Assembly: GCA_020161695.1 (NCBI GenBank)
Contig: JAIUOO010000003.1
Coordinates: 1 to 64,000, forward strand
Direction: 5' to 3'
Length of the DNA: 64,000 nucleotides
Origin: Pseudomonadota bacterium
GTDB taxonomy: Bacteria > Pseudomonadota > Alphaproteobacteria > Rhizobiales > Phreatobacteraceae
In this document: positions 1-9,434 of the stretch, in pieces
Position numbering within the stretch: the first letter of the stretch is position 1
How the letters are laid out: the number at the start of each line of letters is the position of its first letter
Made by a program: the position numbers and the translations under genes
The notes under the pieces: model-generated
The model's input: the letters and a program-made list of their open reading frames with translations, nothing else
Database searches by the model: none
What the model was told of the DNA's origin: nothing

Positions 1-65
1 GCACCGGCCTCCTGCTCCTTCAGCATCCCGATGATCTGCTCTTCCGTGAACCGCGAGGGTCGCAT
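1..65 (-). CDS. IS3-family transposase OrfA, N-terminal fragment at window edge
   Basis: Read on the minus strand from an ATG at 65, the frame gives [20 protein letters not shown] and runs off the left edge. This is the standard N-terminus of IS3-family OrfA helix-turn-helix proteins, which bind the element ends. It is related to, but clearly different from, the OrfA at 2034 (GMLKEQEAG against GILKEHEAG), so it belongs to a second element and is not a copy of the first. Only about 21 codons are visible, so whether the element is intact cannot be judged. Confidence 0.8.
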   Translation of the reverse strand, partial: MRPSRFTEEQIIGMLKEQEAG

Positions 66-127
66 CGTCCGTCTCCGTGATCGACGGACTCTACCCAAAT
101 CTGGAGGAGGTTCAGGGTCTCAGGTCA
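1..127 (-). mobile_element. Terminal part of an IS3-family insertion sequence
   Basis: The OrfA start at 65 is preceded, on its own strand, by about 60 bp of typical IS leader. Read inward from about 127 it begins TGACCTGAGACCCTGAACCT, and the outermost bases TG fit the TG...CA ends of IS3-family elements. The exact border (127, or a few bases inside) is inferred because the other end lies outside the window. The element abuts the 5' side of the HNH gene that follows and probably removed its start. Confidence 0.6.
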
Positions 128-135
128 CTGCCAAC

Positions 136-717
136 ATGAGGCGCGAGAGCTTTCGCAATCCAGACGGGGTAGCTCTCAAGCTCCAGAACTTGCAGTCAGC
201 CCTAGACCCTGAGCGCGGATTGTCGAGTTCGCGAACGGATAGGAAAGTCGTTGAAGAGTTTCCTCCGGCGTCCGCTGCGGAGCTGGGGCGGCTGGCCGCG
301 ATCGTGCGATCTGAGATCGGGAGAGGCGCTATAGGGGCCTCGCACCCTGTCGACGACATCGAGGAGTTTCCTGAAGGCCGACTGCTTACCCGAATGCATA
401 CCTTGCGCGAGCGCGACCCAGCGATCCGCAGAAAACTGCTCGCGAAGAGAGAAAGCGGTACGCTTACGTGTGAGGCCTGCGGCTTATCTCAGCCCCACCT
501 ACACCGCGCGCTCCAGGAGAGCATTTTCGAAGCTCATCACCTTATTCCTTTGGCCGAGGGCGCGGCCAGGGCGACACGCCTCACGGACATGGCTCTCCTC
601 TGCGCGTGTTGCCACCGGTTGATCCACAAGCTGATCATAAGCCATCGGCGGTGGGTAGGGCCGGATGAGGTCGGAAGGATGTTGAATTCCGAGCCCGTCA
701 ACACCGCTAGGGGCTGA
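136..717 (+). CDS. HNH endonuclease-like protein, 5'-truncated
   Basis: From the ATG at 136 the product is 193 aa. Residues 5-30 contain FRNPDGVALKLQN followed by DPERGLS, which I recognise as the middle part of a family of HNH restriction-type endonucleases that normally have more sequence upstream. The C-terminal half has a zinc-ribbon HNH module with C112-x2-C115, H134-H135, C156-A-C158-C159-H160 and H164. In the family the motif is usually C-A-N-C-H, so the Asn of HNH is Cys here. The frame is open leftwards into the IS end at about 127 and no good start is visible. The likeliest reading is a gene cut by the IS, with a possibly inactive nuclease. Cleavage of foreign or modified DNA would be the family role, but this is inference. 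Confidence 0.6.
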   Translation: MRRESFRNPDGVALKLQNLQSALDPERGLSSSRTDRKVVEEFPPASAAELGRLAAIVRSEIGRGAIGASHPVDDIEEFPEGRLLTRMHTLRERDPAIRRKLLAKRESGTLTCEACGLSQPHLHRALQESIFEAHHLIPLAEGAARATRLTDMALLCACCHRLIHKLIISHRRWVGPDEVGRMLNSEPVNTARG

Positions 718-719
718 TG

Positions 720-1969
720 TCACTCCCCATCGGGGTTCAGTCCACCGGCAAGCGTGCGGGCAAGCGCCTCATACTCAGGCTCAAGACTGAACTGTAGATG
801 ATCTCGGGACGCTAAACGCCTCCGGCGCAAGATCCCTACCCGTACCAGCGCCCGGCAGACGGAAAGCGGCACTTGGCTGTGCACCGCCACGGACCGATGG
901 TTCAGCAGCAAACGGAGAAGCAGCGCTCTGTTCTCGTCTGGGACAGCGCCATTGAACCGGCTCAAGAACTCGCAGAGGTCGGCCAGCTGAGGACGGACCC
1001 CAATTTCCGGCGCGATCTCCTGATAGGCGCGAGCAAGTCTCTCGGCGCCTTCATCACAAAGAGACGAGAGCCGCTCGTAGGCATTCGAGCTTCGCGCGCC
1101 AGCCCGGCGCGCATGTTGACCTACGCGCCCTTGCGCAAACGTCACCTCGAAGCGGACACGCCGATCCGTCTTCGCATACACTTTGATCGAAATGCCCGCC
1201 GGTAGAGTTATCACGATCCACCGGCTGTTCATGCGCCCCGATTGAGAGGGCGCTCGTTCGGAGCGCGCTTCCGCTTGATGATGGGCAGCTAGTGCGACAT
1301 CACGAAATGCAGTCGCCCAAGAAACTGCGTCAGCGGTTTCAAGCTCCCAATAGACCTCTGCTGCGGTCGTACCGACGTAGTCTAGGCGCCGAACGGTTGC
1401 CAATCCGTCCGCCGAGAAGCGTTGACGAAGCAGGGCCTCGATTTGGTGCCAGTAGATCTCCAGAACGCCATTCCACCAGGTGCGACGACGCTCGTCGAAA
1501 GTTGTACCGCCAGCATACTGTAGACCCACAAGGATGTTGTCGTTCCCGTCCAACGTGGTTGCGGACAAGGCGTCGGCTAGTTCCTGGTTCTCGCGGAGGG
1601 CCTCGATCGGGGACCTGGCCCTGATGCGGGCTAATGTGGGATCGGGTTGGTGAGCAAGGAACCGCGTCGGATTTAGGTTGCACCGAAAGTCGGCGGCGAT
1701 GGTGCACTGGCGACCTTCTGTTGTTATCGCCCCTCTCCCCCGGAGGCGAAACAGCCACCCCTGTGGCATGTCGAAGTTCACCACGTTACCGACCCGATCG
1801 ACGCGAAGCAGTCGGTTGCTGTCGCGGTGCTCGTGCCGGTCGTCGAGACGCCCCATGACGGTGTCTAGGTCTCTTAGGTGACACTCTAGCTCGATCCGAA
1901 GGCGTCCTACCAATCTGTCATGTCGTCCATCATGACCGGCAAAAAGGACGGAAGGATCTGGAGATGAGC
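720..1969 (-). CDS. Hypothetical protein, 5' end cut by IS3 element
   Basis: A minus-strand frame of about 416 codons runs from the IS border at 1969 to a stop at 720, just after the convergent HNH gene. It stays open into the IS, but everything above 1969 is antisense to the IS OrfA and not native. An internal ATG at 1856 would give 378 aa. I do not recognise the family. The middle segment (MNSRWIVITLPAGISIKVYA, then KTDRRVRFEVTF) loosely recalls replication-initiator proteins of phages and small plasmids, but this is weak. The C-terminal 80 residues are rich in Leu and Arg and could be a winged-helix region. No catalytic motif is evident. Confidence 0.5.
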
Positions 1970-2033
1970 TGACGTTGCCCCTCTGGGATAATCCAGCTTG
2001 AAGTTCGTTCTGGCCTATTGAGAGGACCAGAAC

Positions 2034-2300
2034 ATGAGGCGCAGCCGCTTCACGGAAGAGCAGATCATCGGGATCCTGAAGGAGCATGAGGCCGGGATCC
2101 CGGTCTCGGACCTTTGCCGTAAGCACGGGGTCAGCGACGCGAGCATCTACAAGTGGAAGTCGCGGTTCGGCGGGATGGACGTGTCGGAGGCCAAACGGCT
2201 GCGGGCGCTCGAGGACGAGAATGCCAAGCTGAAGCGCATGCTGGCTGACGCGATGCTGGACAACGTCGCGTTGAAGGATCTCTTGGGAAAGAAGTGGTGA
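2034..2300 (+). CDS. IS3-family transposase OrfA
   Basis: An 88-aa protein beginning [20 protein letters not shown] and ending LLGKKW, full length for the family. The first 55 residues form the helix-turn-helix that binds the IS ends. Residues 55-80 ([19 protein letters not shown]) are the leucine-zipper-like coiled coil used for multimerisation. The stop overlaps the start of orfB (GTGGTGA at 2294-2300). In this family OrfA and OrfB are often joined by -1 frameshifting; a run of A residues (GGGAAAGAAG) lies just before the overlap but is not a classic slippery heptamer. Translational coupling is therefore equally possible. Confidence 0.93.
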   Translation: MRRSRFTEEQIIGILKEHEAGIPVSDLCRKHGVSDASIYKWKSRFGGMDVSEAKRLRALEDENAKLKRMLADAMLDNVALKDLLGKKW

Positions 2301-3223
2301 CGCCCGCAGCCGAGCGGAGAGCTGTCGCCCACCTCATGGACGCCCATGGGATGAGCGAACGGCGGGCGTGTAAAGCCAGCGGCTTTTGCCGCATGACGAT
2401 GAGATACAGGACCACGCGCGGGGATGACACCTCGTTGCGCGAGCGCATGAAGGCCATCGCCCGGGAACGGCGACGGTTCGGCTACAGACGTCTGCATGTG
2501 CTGCTCCGGCGTGAGGGCTTCCAGGTCAACCACAAGCGGTTGTTCCGGCTTTACCGCGAGGAACGGCTGACGGTCCGCCGGCGAGGCGGTCGCAAGCGGG
2601 CGATCGGAACACGTGCGCCGATGATGATCCCGATGCGACCGAACGAGCGCTGGTCGCTGGACTTCGTGGCCGACCAGATGACCGACGGTAGGCGCTTCCG
2701 GATGCTGGCGATCGTGGACGACTGCACCCGCGAGTGTCTGGCACTGGTGGCGGACACGTCGCTGTCGGGTGTTCGGGTCGCTCGCGAGCTCGACAGGCTG
2801 CTGGCAGAGCGCGGCAGGCCGAAGATGATTGTGAGCGACAATGGCAGTGAGTTGACCTCCAACGCCATCCTGGCATGGGCCGACGCGGCGAGGGTCGAGT
2901 GGCACTACATCGCGCCTGGCAAGCCGATGCAGAATGGCTTCATCGAGAGCTTCAACGGCCGCCTTCGGGACGAGCTGTTGAACGAGACGCTGTTCTCCAG
3001 TCTGGCCCAGGCCAGAGCCGCGCTCTTGCGGTGGCAGCTCGACTACAACACCACAAGGCCGCACTCGAAGCTCGGATGGCAGACGCCGATCGACTTCGCG
3101 GCCACATTCCACCCGCAGCGGGATCAGACGCTACGCAACGTGAATAGCACCGCGTCTGACCACGCCGCTCAACCCGCCCGACAGGGCCAAACCAACCGCT
3201 GGAACGAACTCAAGACTGGATAG
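2294..3223 (+). CDS. IS3-family transposase OrfB (DDE integrase)
   Basis: A protein of about 309 aa starting at overlapping GTG codons (2294 or 2297). The N-terminal part ([20 protein letters not shown] in similar form) is the HTH_21-like region. The catalytic core shows the three acidic residues of a DDE transposase: D in [10 protein letters not shown] in IVSDNGSEL, and E in NGFIESFNG, with 35 residues between the second D and the E. The C-terminus has the usual [15 protein letters not shown] block. All key residues are present and the frame is intact, so the enzyme is probably functional. Confidence 0.93.
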   Translation: MVTPAAERRAVAHLMDAHGMSERRACKASGFCRMTMRYRTTRGDDTSLRERMKAIARERRRFGYRRLHVLLRREGFQVNHKRLFRLYREERLTVRRRGGRKRAIGTRAPMMIPMRPNERWSLDFVADQMTDGRRFRMLAIVDDCTRECLALVADTSLSGVRVARELDRLLAERGRPKMIVSDNGSELTSNAILAWADAARVEWHYIAPGKPMQNGFIESFNGRLRDELLNETLFSSLAQARAALLRWQLDYNTTRPHSKLGWQTPIDFAATFHPQRDQTLRNVNSTASDHAAQPARQGQTNRWNELKTG

Positions 3224-3260
3224 AAACTGGGGGCAACGTCACACGTGGCGGGTTAGGGAG

Positions 3261-3836
3261 TTGTCCGACCTGAAGCATTTGTCGAGTTCAACTGAGCCAA
3301 GCTATCGGGCAACGATGCGCAAGGCCTCGCTGCCGCTCGTTTATGCTCATTGGGAAGGGCACATCAAGTTCGTATCTGAAACTTTTGTCAGGTACGTAGC
3401 AGTCCGTAAGATAAATATTGAGAAGTTAAGTCCATCTTTCCGAGCAATGGCTTTACACGAGTTCTTTCAGAAGAATTTTGGTAAGCGCCCAGGATACTCA
3501 GAGAGAATTCAAATTGTCCAAGATTTTTCTGAATGCTTAGCCGGACAGTTTCGCACATTTCCTAAGGACTGCATCGACACGGGAAGCAATCTAAATTCAA
3601 GCCGGACCGAAGATCTCTGCGGTGTGATAGGCTGCAGTTTCCAAAGCCTCGCGATCGACAACGATTGGCTTGACTCACAACTCTTAGCAAAGAGAAATCA
3701 TATTGCTCACGGAGCAGATAAAGTCGTTGAGCCAGAAGAGCTTGTTCGTGCTATCGACAATACGATTTCATACATGCGGAGTTTTAAGGACGAAGTTTCG
3801 AACATTGTAGCCCAAGATACTTACAAGAAGTATTAG
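3261..3836 (+). CDS. HEPN-domain protein (MAE_28990-like), 5'-truncated by the IS
   Basis: A 191-aa product from the TTG at 3261. It carries an R-x4-H motif (R145 NHIA H150, followed by G), the catalytic signature of HEPN ribonucleases, and LVYAHWEG at 27-33, typical of the MAE_28990/MAE_18760 HEPN family. The frame stays open to the left as TWRVRELSDLKH up to the IS border at 3241. WRxRELSxLK is itself a conserved N-terminal piece of the family, so the native protein extended further and its start was lost to the IS. Base composition is much more AT-rich than all neighbouring chromosomal genes, indicating foreign origin. HEPN proteins of this type are linked to phage defence or toxin-antitoxin function by family knowledge; no partner gene is left here. 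It ends 5 bp from the convergent uvrB. Confidence 0.7.
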   Translation: MSDLKHLSSSTEPSYRATMRKASLPLVYAHWEGHIKFVSETFVRYVAVRKINIEKLSPSFRAMALHEFFQKNFGKRPGYSERIQIVQDFSECLAGQFRTFPKDCIDTGSNLNSSRTEDLCGVIGCSFQSLAIDNDWLDSQLLAKRNHIAHGADKVVEPEELVRAIDNTISYMRSFKDEVSNIVAQDTYKKY

Positions 3837-3841
3837 CCCGC

Positions 3842-6475
3842 CTACCCCCTCCACCCCCGTCCCGGCTTACCCCCGCCCTTCTTCCTCGACACCGCCCCGG
3901 CCGGCACTTCGCGGTCCGTGCCCGGCCCCATCGCATCCAAGTCAGGCTTCGCCGCCCGTGATGTCGGCGGCAGATTGCCCCGCGCGCCATATTTCTTCGC
4001 GCCCCTGAACCCGCCGGTCCTGTCCTCCACCGCCTCCTGCCGGGCCATGGGGTCGTCGAGCACGGCGAGTTCGGTCTCGCGCAGGCGCTTGAGTTCGTCG
4101 CGCAGGCGCGCTGCCTCCTCGAAGCGGAGGTCCGCGGCCGCCTCGCGCATCCGCTTTTCGAGGTCGCCGATGACGGCCGCGAGGTTGTGGCCGACCGCCG
4201 CGCCCTGTTTGGCGAGGCCGGCATCCACCGTGACGTGGTCCTTCTCGTAGACGCTGTCGAGGATCTGGGCGATCTGCCGCCGGATCGTCTGCGGCGTGAT
4301 GCCGTTGGCCTCGTTGTAGGCGGTCTGCTTCTCGCGCCGGCGATTGGTCTCGGCCAGCGCGCGCTCCATCGATCCGGTCATCTGGTCGGCATAGAGCAGC
4401 ACGCGGCCGTCGACATTGCGGGCGGCGCGGCCGATGGTCTGGATCAGCGAGGTCTCCGAGCGCAGGAAGCCTTCCTTATCGGCGTCGAGGATGGCGACCA
4501 GCGCGCATTCGGGAATGTCGAGGCCCTCGCGCAGGAGATTGATGCCGACCAGCACGTCGAAGGCGCCGAGCCTGAGGTCGCGCAGGATCTCGATGCGCTC
4601 GATCGTGTCGATGTCGGAATGCATGTAGCGCACGCGCACGCCCTGCTCGTGCAGATATTCGGTGAGGTCCTCGGCCATGCGCTTGGTGAGAACCGTGACG
4701 AGGCTGCGATAGCCGGCGGCGGCAGTGGCCTTCACCTCGCCGATGAGGTCGTCCACCTGCGTTCGCGCGGGGCGGATGATGCAGGGCGGGTCGATCAGGC
4801 CGGTCGGGCGGATGACCTGTTCGGAGAAGGTGCCGCCGGTCTGCTCCATCTCCCAGCCGCCGGGCGTCGCCGAGACGTGCACGGTCTGCGGCCGCATCGC
4901 CTCCCATTCCTCGAAGCGCAGGGGGCGGTTGTCCATGCAGGAGGGCAGGCGGAAGCCGTATTCGGCCAGCGTCGCCTTGCGCCGGAAGTCGCCGCGATAC
5001 ATGGCGCCGATCTGCGGGATGGTGACGTGGCTCTCGTCGACGAAGACCAGCGCGTTGTCGGGCACATATTCGAACAGGGTCGGCGGCGGCTCGCCGGGCC
5101 GGCGGCCGGTCAGCCAGCGCGAATAGTTCTCGATGCCGGCGCAGGAGCCGGTCGCCTCCATCATTTCAAGGTCGAAGCGCGTGCGCTGTTCGAGGCGCTG
5201 CGACTCCAGCAGGCGGCCGGCCTTGTTCAGCTCGTCGAGGCGCCAGTTCAGCTCCTCCTTGATGCCGGAAATGGCCTGCACTAGCGTCGGCCGCGGCGTG
5301 ACGTAGTGCGAGTTGGCATAGACCTTCACGAAGGACAGGTCGGCGGTCTTGGCGCCGGTCAGCGGGTCGAATTCGGCGATGCTCTCGACCTCGTCGCCGA
5401 ACAGGCCGATGCGCCAGGCGCGGTCCTCGAAGTGGGCGGGGAACAGTTCGATCGTGTCGCCCCTCACGCGGAAGGTGCCGCGCGAAAAGTCCATCTGCGT
5501 GCGCTTGTACTGGAGCGCGATGAGGTCAGCGATCAGCTGGCGCTGGTCGAGCCGCTCGCCCACCTTCACGCCGAAGGTCATGGCCGTATAGGTCTCGACC
5601 GAGCCGATGCCGTAGATGCAGGAGACCGAGGCGACGATGATGACGTCGTCGCGTTCGAGCAAAGCGCGCGTCGCCGAGTGGCGCATGCGGTCGATCTGCT
5701 CGTTGATCGAGGATTCCTTCTCGATATAGGTGTCCGAGCGCGGAACGTAGGCCTCCGGCTGGTAATAGTCGTAGTAGGAGACGAAATACTCGACGGCGTT
5801 GTTCGGGAAGAAGCTTTTGAACTCGCCGTAGAGCTGGGCCGCCAGCGTCTTGTTCGGCGCCAGCACGATGGCCGGGCGCTGCGTTTCCTGGATGATCTGC
5901 GCGGCGGTGAAGGTCTTGCCCGAGCCGGTGACGCCGAGCAGGACCTGGTCGCGCTCGCCCTGCCCGATGCCGGCGACGAGCTCGGAAATGGCCTGCGGCT
6001 GGTCGCCGGCGGGCGTGAAGTCCGAGACGATCTGGAAGGCCTTGCCGCCTTCCCACTTCTCGGGACGCGCCGGCTTGTGCGGCACCCAGACCTGGCCGTT
6101 GACCTCCGGCCGGCCCTCCTGGATCAGCCGCTCCAGCGCCTTGACCGTGGCGGTGACGCCGGACTTGCCGATCTCGTCCTCGATGTCGAGCGCTTGCGCG
6201 TCCTCGACGGCAATGCCGAGCCGATGGGCCAGCGCCTTGTCGGTGACGCTCGCTTCCGCCCTGAATTCGGCCTGCGGCGCCTCCGAAAAGCCCGTGGTCG
6301 AGCCGATGCCGGCCGTGCCGCGATTGATGGCGGGATTCAGGAGGTCGGCCAGCGCCGGGCCGAGCGGCTTCAGCTCCGGCTTGGAGGCCTTGGAGTTGGG
6401 AGCCTTCGATTTCGGCGTGCGCGCCGCCTTCGACGCGGCGGGCTTGTCGGCGGACGGTTTGGGCGATTTCGGCAT
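3842..6475 (-). CDS. uvrB: UvrABC excinuclease subunit B
   Basis: UvrB is the helicase-like damage-verification subunit of nucleotide excision repair. From the ATG at 6475 it has 877 aa. The first 145 or so residues are an extension absent from the E. coli protein: a Lys/Pro/Ala-rich stretch (1-40) and then a conserved-looking block. The canonical start [12 protein letters not shown] follows. Walker A is GVTGSGKT (181-188). The beta-hairpin region ([20 protein letters not shown]) and the DESH box ([12 protein letters not shown]) are present. A C-terminal UVR motif ([17 protein letters not shown]) for UvrC contact is also present. The frame is open upstream to 6595, but that part is unlike the family, so the start at 6475 is preferred. 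Its 3' end converges with the foreign HEPN gene. Confidence 0.97.
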   Translation of the reverse strand: MPKSPKPSADKPAASKAARTPKSKAPNSKASKPELKPLGPALADLLNPAINRGTAGIGSTTGFSEAPQAEFRAEASVTDKALAHRLGIAVEDAQALDIEDEIGKSGVTATVKALERLIQEGRPEVNGQVWVPHKPARPEKWEGGKAFQIVSDFTPAGDQPQAISELVAGIGQGERDQVLLGVTGSGKTFTAAQIIQETQRPAIVLAPNKTLAAQLYGEFKSFFPNNAVEYFVSYYDYYQPEAYVPRSDTYIEKESSINEQIDRMRHSATRALLERDDVIIVASVSCIYGIGSVETYTAMTFGVKVGERLDQRQLIADLIALQYKRTQMDFSRGTFRVRGDTIELFPAHFEDRAWRIGLFGDEVESIAEFDPLTGAKTADLSFVKVYANSHYVTPRPTLVQAISGIKEELNWRLDELNKAGRLLESQRLEQRTRFDLEMMEATGSCAGIENYSRWLTGRRPGEPPPTLFEYVPDNALVFVDESHVTIPQIGAMYRGDFRRKATLAEYGFRLPSCMDNRPLRFEEWEAMRPQTVHVSATPGGWEMEQTGGTFSEQVIRPTGLIDPPCIIRPARTQVDDLIGEVKATAAAGYRSLVTVLTKRMAEDLTEYLHEQGVRVRYMHSDIDTIERIEILRDLRLGAFDVLVGINLLREGLDIPECALVAILDADKEGFLRSETSLIQTIGRAARNVDGRVLLYADQMTGSMERALAETNRRREKQTAYNEANGITPQTIRRQIAQILDSVYEKDHVTVDAGLAKQGAAVGHNLAAVIGDLEKRMREAAADLRFEEAARLRDELKRLRETELAVLDDPMARQEAVEDRTGGFRGAKKYGARGNLPPTSRAAKPDLDAMGPGTDREVPAGAVSRKKGGGKPGRGWRG

Positions 6476-6551
6476 GGCCGCAATATGGGCCGGCCCCCGC
6501 CAAAGCGGAAGGCGTCTGCTGCCGCGCTGCTGACAGGGGCTGGCGGCAACC

Positions 6552-7583
6552 TCACGCCAGCATGTCGCGCACCATCGGGGCAACCTTCTCGCCATAGAGG
6601 CGGATGCCGTTCATCAGCCGGTCGTGCGGCAGCGGGCCGGCGCTGTATTTCAGCTGGAAGCGGCTGGCGCCCAGCGTTTTCACCGTCGCGGCGATCTTGC
6701 GCGCCACCGTTTCGGGGCCGCCGACATAGAGCGAGCCCTGCTCGATCTCGCGGTCGAATTCGGCGCGCTGCATCGGCGGCCAGCCGCGTTCGGAGCCGAT
6801 CTGGTCGCGCATGCGCTTGTAGTCGGCATAGAATTCCTCGCGGGCGCGCGCGTCGGTCTCGCCGACATAACCCGGCGAATGGACGCCAATCGGCTGTTCC
6901 GCCAGTTCGAACTGGCCGAGCGCGCGATGGTAGAGGTCGACATAGGGGCGGAAGCGTCCGGGCTCGCCGCCGATGATCGCCAGCATCAGGGGCAGGTGAT
7001 AGCGCGCCGCGCGCACCACCGATTCCGGGCTGCCCCCGACGCCGATCCAGGTTTTGAGGCGCCCCGTCTCGATGGTCGGGAAGACGCGCTGGTCCTTGAG
7101 CGGCGGCCGGGTCGAGCCTTCCCACGTCACGGGGTCGCCGGTCAGGAGATGGGCGAAGAGATCGAGCTTCTCGGAGAACAGCGTCTCGTACTGCGACAGG
7201 TCGAAACCGAACAGCGGGAAGGACTCGGTGAAGGAGCCGCGGCCGAGGATCACCTCCGCACGGCCGTTGGAGACGGCATCGAGCGTCGAGAAGCGCTGGA
7301 ACACCCGGATCGGGTCGTCGGAGGACAGCACGGTCACCGCAGATCCCAGGCGGATGCGCTGCGTTCGCGCCGCGATGGCCGCCAGCGCCACTTCCGGCGC
7401 GGAAATGGCGAAGTCGCCGCGATGATGTTCGCCAAGGCCGATGAAATCGATGCCGACCTCGTCGGCAAGGACGCCCTGGGCCACCACCTGCCGGATCACC
7501 TCCGCATGGGGCACCGGCTTGCCGTCCGCTCCGGCGGTGACGTCGCCGAACGTATCGAGGCCGAGTTCAAGCTTGGCGGTCAT
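6552..7583 (-). CDS. LLM-class flavin-dependent oxidoreductase
   Basis: A 343-aa luciferase-like monooxygenase-fold protein (FMN/F420-type TIM barrel). Recognisable blocks are [11 protein letters not shown] near the N-terminus, [40 protein letters not shown], and [20 protein letters not shown]. The start [14 protein letters not shown] at 7583 begins the first barrel strand; the frame extends upstream to 7706 without family similarity. The substrate is unknown. It lies 76 bp upstream of uvrB on the same strand and is divergent from the Bug-type gene at 7778, so the 194-bp gap between them probably carries promoters for both directions. Confidence 0.88.
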   Translation of the reverse strand: MTAKLELGLDTFGDVTAGADGKPVPHAEVIRQVVAQGVLADEVGIDFIGLGEHHRGDFAISAPEVALAAIAARTQRIRLGSAVTVLSSDDPIRVFQRFSTLDAVSNGRAEVILGRGSFTESFPLFGFDLSQYETLFSEKLDLFAHLLTGDPVTWEGSTRPPLKDQRVFPTIETGRLKTWIGVGGSPESVVRAARYHLPLMLAIIGGEPGRFRPYVDLYHRALGQFELAEQPIGVHSPGYVGETDARAREEFYADYKRMRDQIGSERGWPPMQRAEFDREIEQGSLYVGGPETVARKIAATVKTLGASRFQLKYSAGPLPHDRLMNGIRLYGEKVAPMVRDMLA

Positions 7584-7777
7584 GCGGGCTCCGTTGACAG
7601 GATCGTGCGGCCATACGCCGCGCGAGGCGGCGGATTCCGCAAAGAAACCCATGTGGGGCGGCCGTCGCCGTTCTGGAAGCTGCATCCATGCAAGCGCGGC
7701 TTGCACGGGCTGGCTTCCGCACGGTGAGCCGCCGTGTCATGTCACGTCACAGGCAACCAGCCGACAGGAAACGCTCC

Positions 7778-8752
7778 ATGACCATCACCCGCCGCGCGGC
7801 CCTGCCGCTGATCGGCTCCGCCCTCGCCGCGCCGGGCCTTGCCCGCGCTCAAGGCGACTATCCGGCCCGGCCGGTCACGGTCGTCGTGCCGCAGGCCGCC
7901 GGCGGCGCCAACGACATTATCGGCCGCCTCGTCGCCGAGAAGCTCTCCGAGGTGCTGGGCCAGCGCTTCGTCATCGAGAACAAGGCCGGCGCCGGCGGCA
8001 ATCTCGGCTCGCAGGCGGCCGCGCGCGCGACGCCGGACGGCTACACCCTGCTGGTCACCATCTCGGCGAGCCAGGCGATCAACCCCGCGCTCTATGCGCG
8101 CACGGGCTTCGACCCGATGAAGGACTTCGCCCCGATCTCCATGCTCGGCACCGTGCCGAACGTGCTGGTGGTCCACCCGAACTTCGAGGCGAAGACCATC
8201 GCCGACCTGATCCGCATGGCGAAGGAGAAGCCGGGCTTCTACCAGTACGCCTCGGCCGGCAACGGCACGCTGAACCATCTCGTCGGCGAGATGCTGAAAT
8301 CGCGCGCCGGCATCGACCTCAAGCACATCCCCTATCGCGGCATCGCCCCGGCGCTCGCTGACGTCATTGCCGGCCATGTGCCGATGACCTTCGCCAACCT
8401 GCCGGCGGCGATCAGCCAGATCCAGGGCCGCACCGTGCGCGCCCTCGGCGTGTCGACGCTGAAGCGCAACGGCTTCGTTCCCGACGTGCCGACCATTGCC
8501 GAGACGGTGCCCGGCTTCGACGCGGAACTGTGGATCGCGCTCTATGGCGTCGCGGGCACGCCCCAGCCGATCATCGACAGGCTGGTCGCGGCGACGCACC
8601 GCGCCATGGCCGCGCCGGAGATGAAGGACAAATTTGCGCAGCAGGGCGCGGAAATCGTCACCTCGACGCCGGCCGAACTGGCCGCCAAGCTGGACGCGGA
8701 CCTGAAGGTCTGGGCCGAGATCGTCAAGGCCTCGGGCGCGCGGATCGAGTAA
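7778..8752 (+). CDS. Tripartite tricarboxylate transporter (Bug-family) substrate-binding protein
   Basis: A 324-aa periplasmic binding protein of the Bug/TctC type. Residues 1-24 form a signal peptide with a twin-arginine-like start (MTITRRAALPLIG) and an Ala-x-Ala cleavage site near LARAQ. The family blocks follow: YPARPVTVVVPQAAGGAND, GRLVAEKLSEVLGQRFVIEN, KAGAGGNLGSQAAA, and HIPYRGIAPALADVIAGHVP. A GGAAA-like ribosome site lies 6-10 bases before the ATG. No TctA/TctB membrane genes are adjacent, which is common for this family. The ligand (a carboxylate in characterised members) cannot be told. Confidence 0.92.
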   Translation: MTITRRAALPLIGSALAAPGLARAQGDYPARPVTVVVPQAAGGANDIIGRLVAEKLSEVLGQRFVIENKAGAGGNLGSQAAARATPDGYTLLVTISASQAINPALYARTGFDPMKDFAPISMLGTVPNVLVVHPNFEAKTIADLIRMAKEKPGFYQYASAGNGTLNHLVGEMLKSRAGIDLKHIPYRGIAPALADVIAGHVPMTFANLPAAISQIQGRTVRALGVSTLKRNGFVPDVPTIAETVPGFDAELWIALYGVAGTPQPIIDRLVAATHRAMAAPEMKDKFAQQGAEIVTSTPAELAAKLDADLKVWAEIVKASGARIE

Positions 8753-8767
8753 GGCGACCCGCTCCGC

Positions 8768-9226
8768 CTACCCGACTTCGTAGATGTCCAGCAGGACCTG
8801 ATCGGGCAGGCGCGTGCCGGCGCAGACGAAGATCGACCGCATCAGCCACGCGAGATCCGGGTCACCGGTCTCGAAGCGCGGAACCGTGCGGAAGTAGATG
8901 AGCGCGGGGTCCACGGGCTCGCCGCGCTTCAGCCGGGCGATCAGGTCCGGCGGGCCGCGGCGTATGCCGGTGTTCTCGACATAGACGCGGCTGCCGGCCT
9001 CGGTCTCGATGACATAGCGCGCGTGGATATCGGCCAGCCCCTCGTCGCGGATCGACTGATAGTCCGTGCCGCCGGGGAGGACCTTGCCTGTCAGCCGCGG
9101 CCCGCTGACCCGGCCACCGAGGATCGGAATCAGGCGGCGCTCGCCGAGCGGCGTCGCGCCGACCTCGATGGCGGGCGCGACATCGGCGGCGATCGAGAAG
9201 ACCAGGCTTAGCTTCGGGGTGCTCAT
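8768..9226 (-). CDS. DUF3237 domain-containing protein
   Basis: A 152-aa protein that matches the DUF3237 (UPF0311) family along its whole length. It begins KLSLVFSIAADVAPAIEVGA, then has GERRLIPILGGRVSGPRLTG, and continues with the block PGGTDYQSIRDEGLADIHAR and the end pattern YFRTVPRFETGDPDLAWLMR. Members are small beta-barrel proteins without an agreed biochemical role, often near catabolic or binding-protein genes. It converges with the Bug-type gene (15-bp gap) and is divergent from the MacA-like gene. Confidence 0.85.
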   Translation of the reverse strand: MSTPKLSLVFSIAADVAPAIEVGATPLGERRLIPILGGRVSGPRLTGKVLPGGTDYQSIRDEGLADIHARYVIETEAGSRVYVENTGIRRGPPDLIARLKRGEPVDPALIYFRTVPRFETGDPDLAWLMRSIFVCAGTRLPDQVLLDIYEVG

Positions 9227-9434
9227 GGCGGCTCGGGGCTGGTCGGTTTCGCCTGAAGACGATCAGTAGCCTGGCCGGATGGCCAGACCTAGCGCCGCCC
9301 GGAACGTCCGCCATGCGCGGCTTGAAGTCCGGCGGCGCGCCCGCCACGCCAGACGCCGATCCTTTCCAAACTGTCACGTGATCCCTCGGGCGCGCCGTGG
9401 TAATTTCGGCGGCAACCGAGGGACTTTTGCCGAT

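Larger units (their letters stand above)
1970..3241 (+). mobile_element. Complete IS3-family insertion sequence (1272 bp)
   Basis: Both ends start with the same 12 bases, TGACGTTGCCCC, in inverted orientation (1970-1981 and 3230-3241). Similarity continues imperfectly for about 40 bp (TCCAG...TTGA...GTTCGTTC on both sides). Between them lie overlapping orfA and orfB with intact DDE residues, in the layout of the IS407-like subgroup. That subgroup usually makes 4-bp target duplications, but the flanks here are GAGC and CACG. The missing duplication suggests a later deletion or recombination beside the element. The unrecognised minus-strand gene on the left and the HEPN gene on the right both lose their 5' ends exactly at its borders. 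Confidence 0.9.

Noticed and set aside
1970..2126. N-terminal extension of the minus-strand gene into the IS
   Set aside because: The extra 52 codons are antisense to the IS orfA and lie inside the element's terminal repeat, so they are not native coding sequence.
2281..2300. Programmed -1 frameshift site at the orfA-orfB overlap
   Set aside because: GGGAAAGAAG is not a standard slippery heptamer (A AAA AAG type), and orfB has its own GTG starts in the overlap. Frameshifting remains possible but is not supported enough to annotate.
4187..6976. Plus-strand open frames across uvrB
   Set aside because: They are antisense to uvrB and carry no recognisable domain; the minus-strand UvrB motifs are intact.
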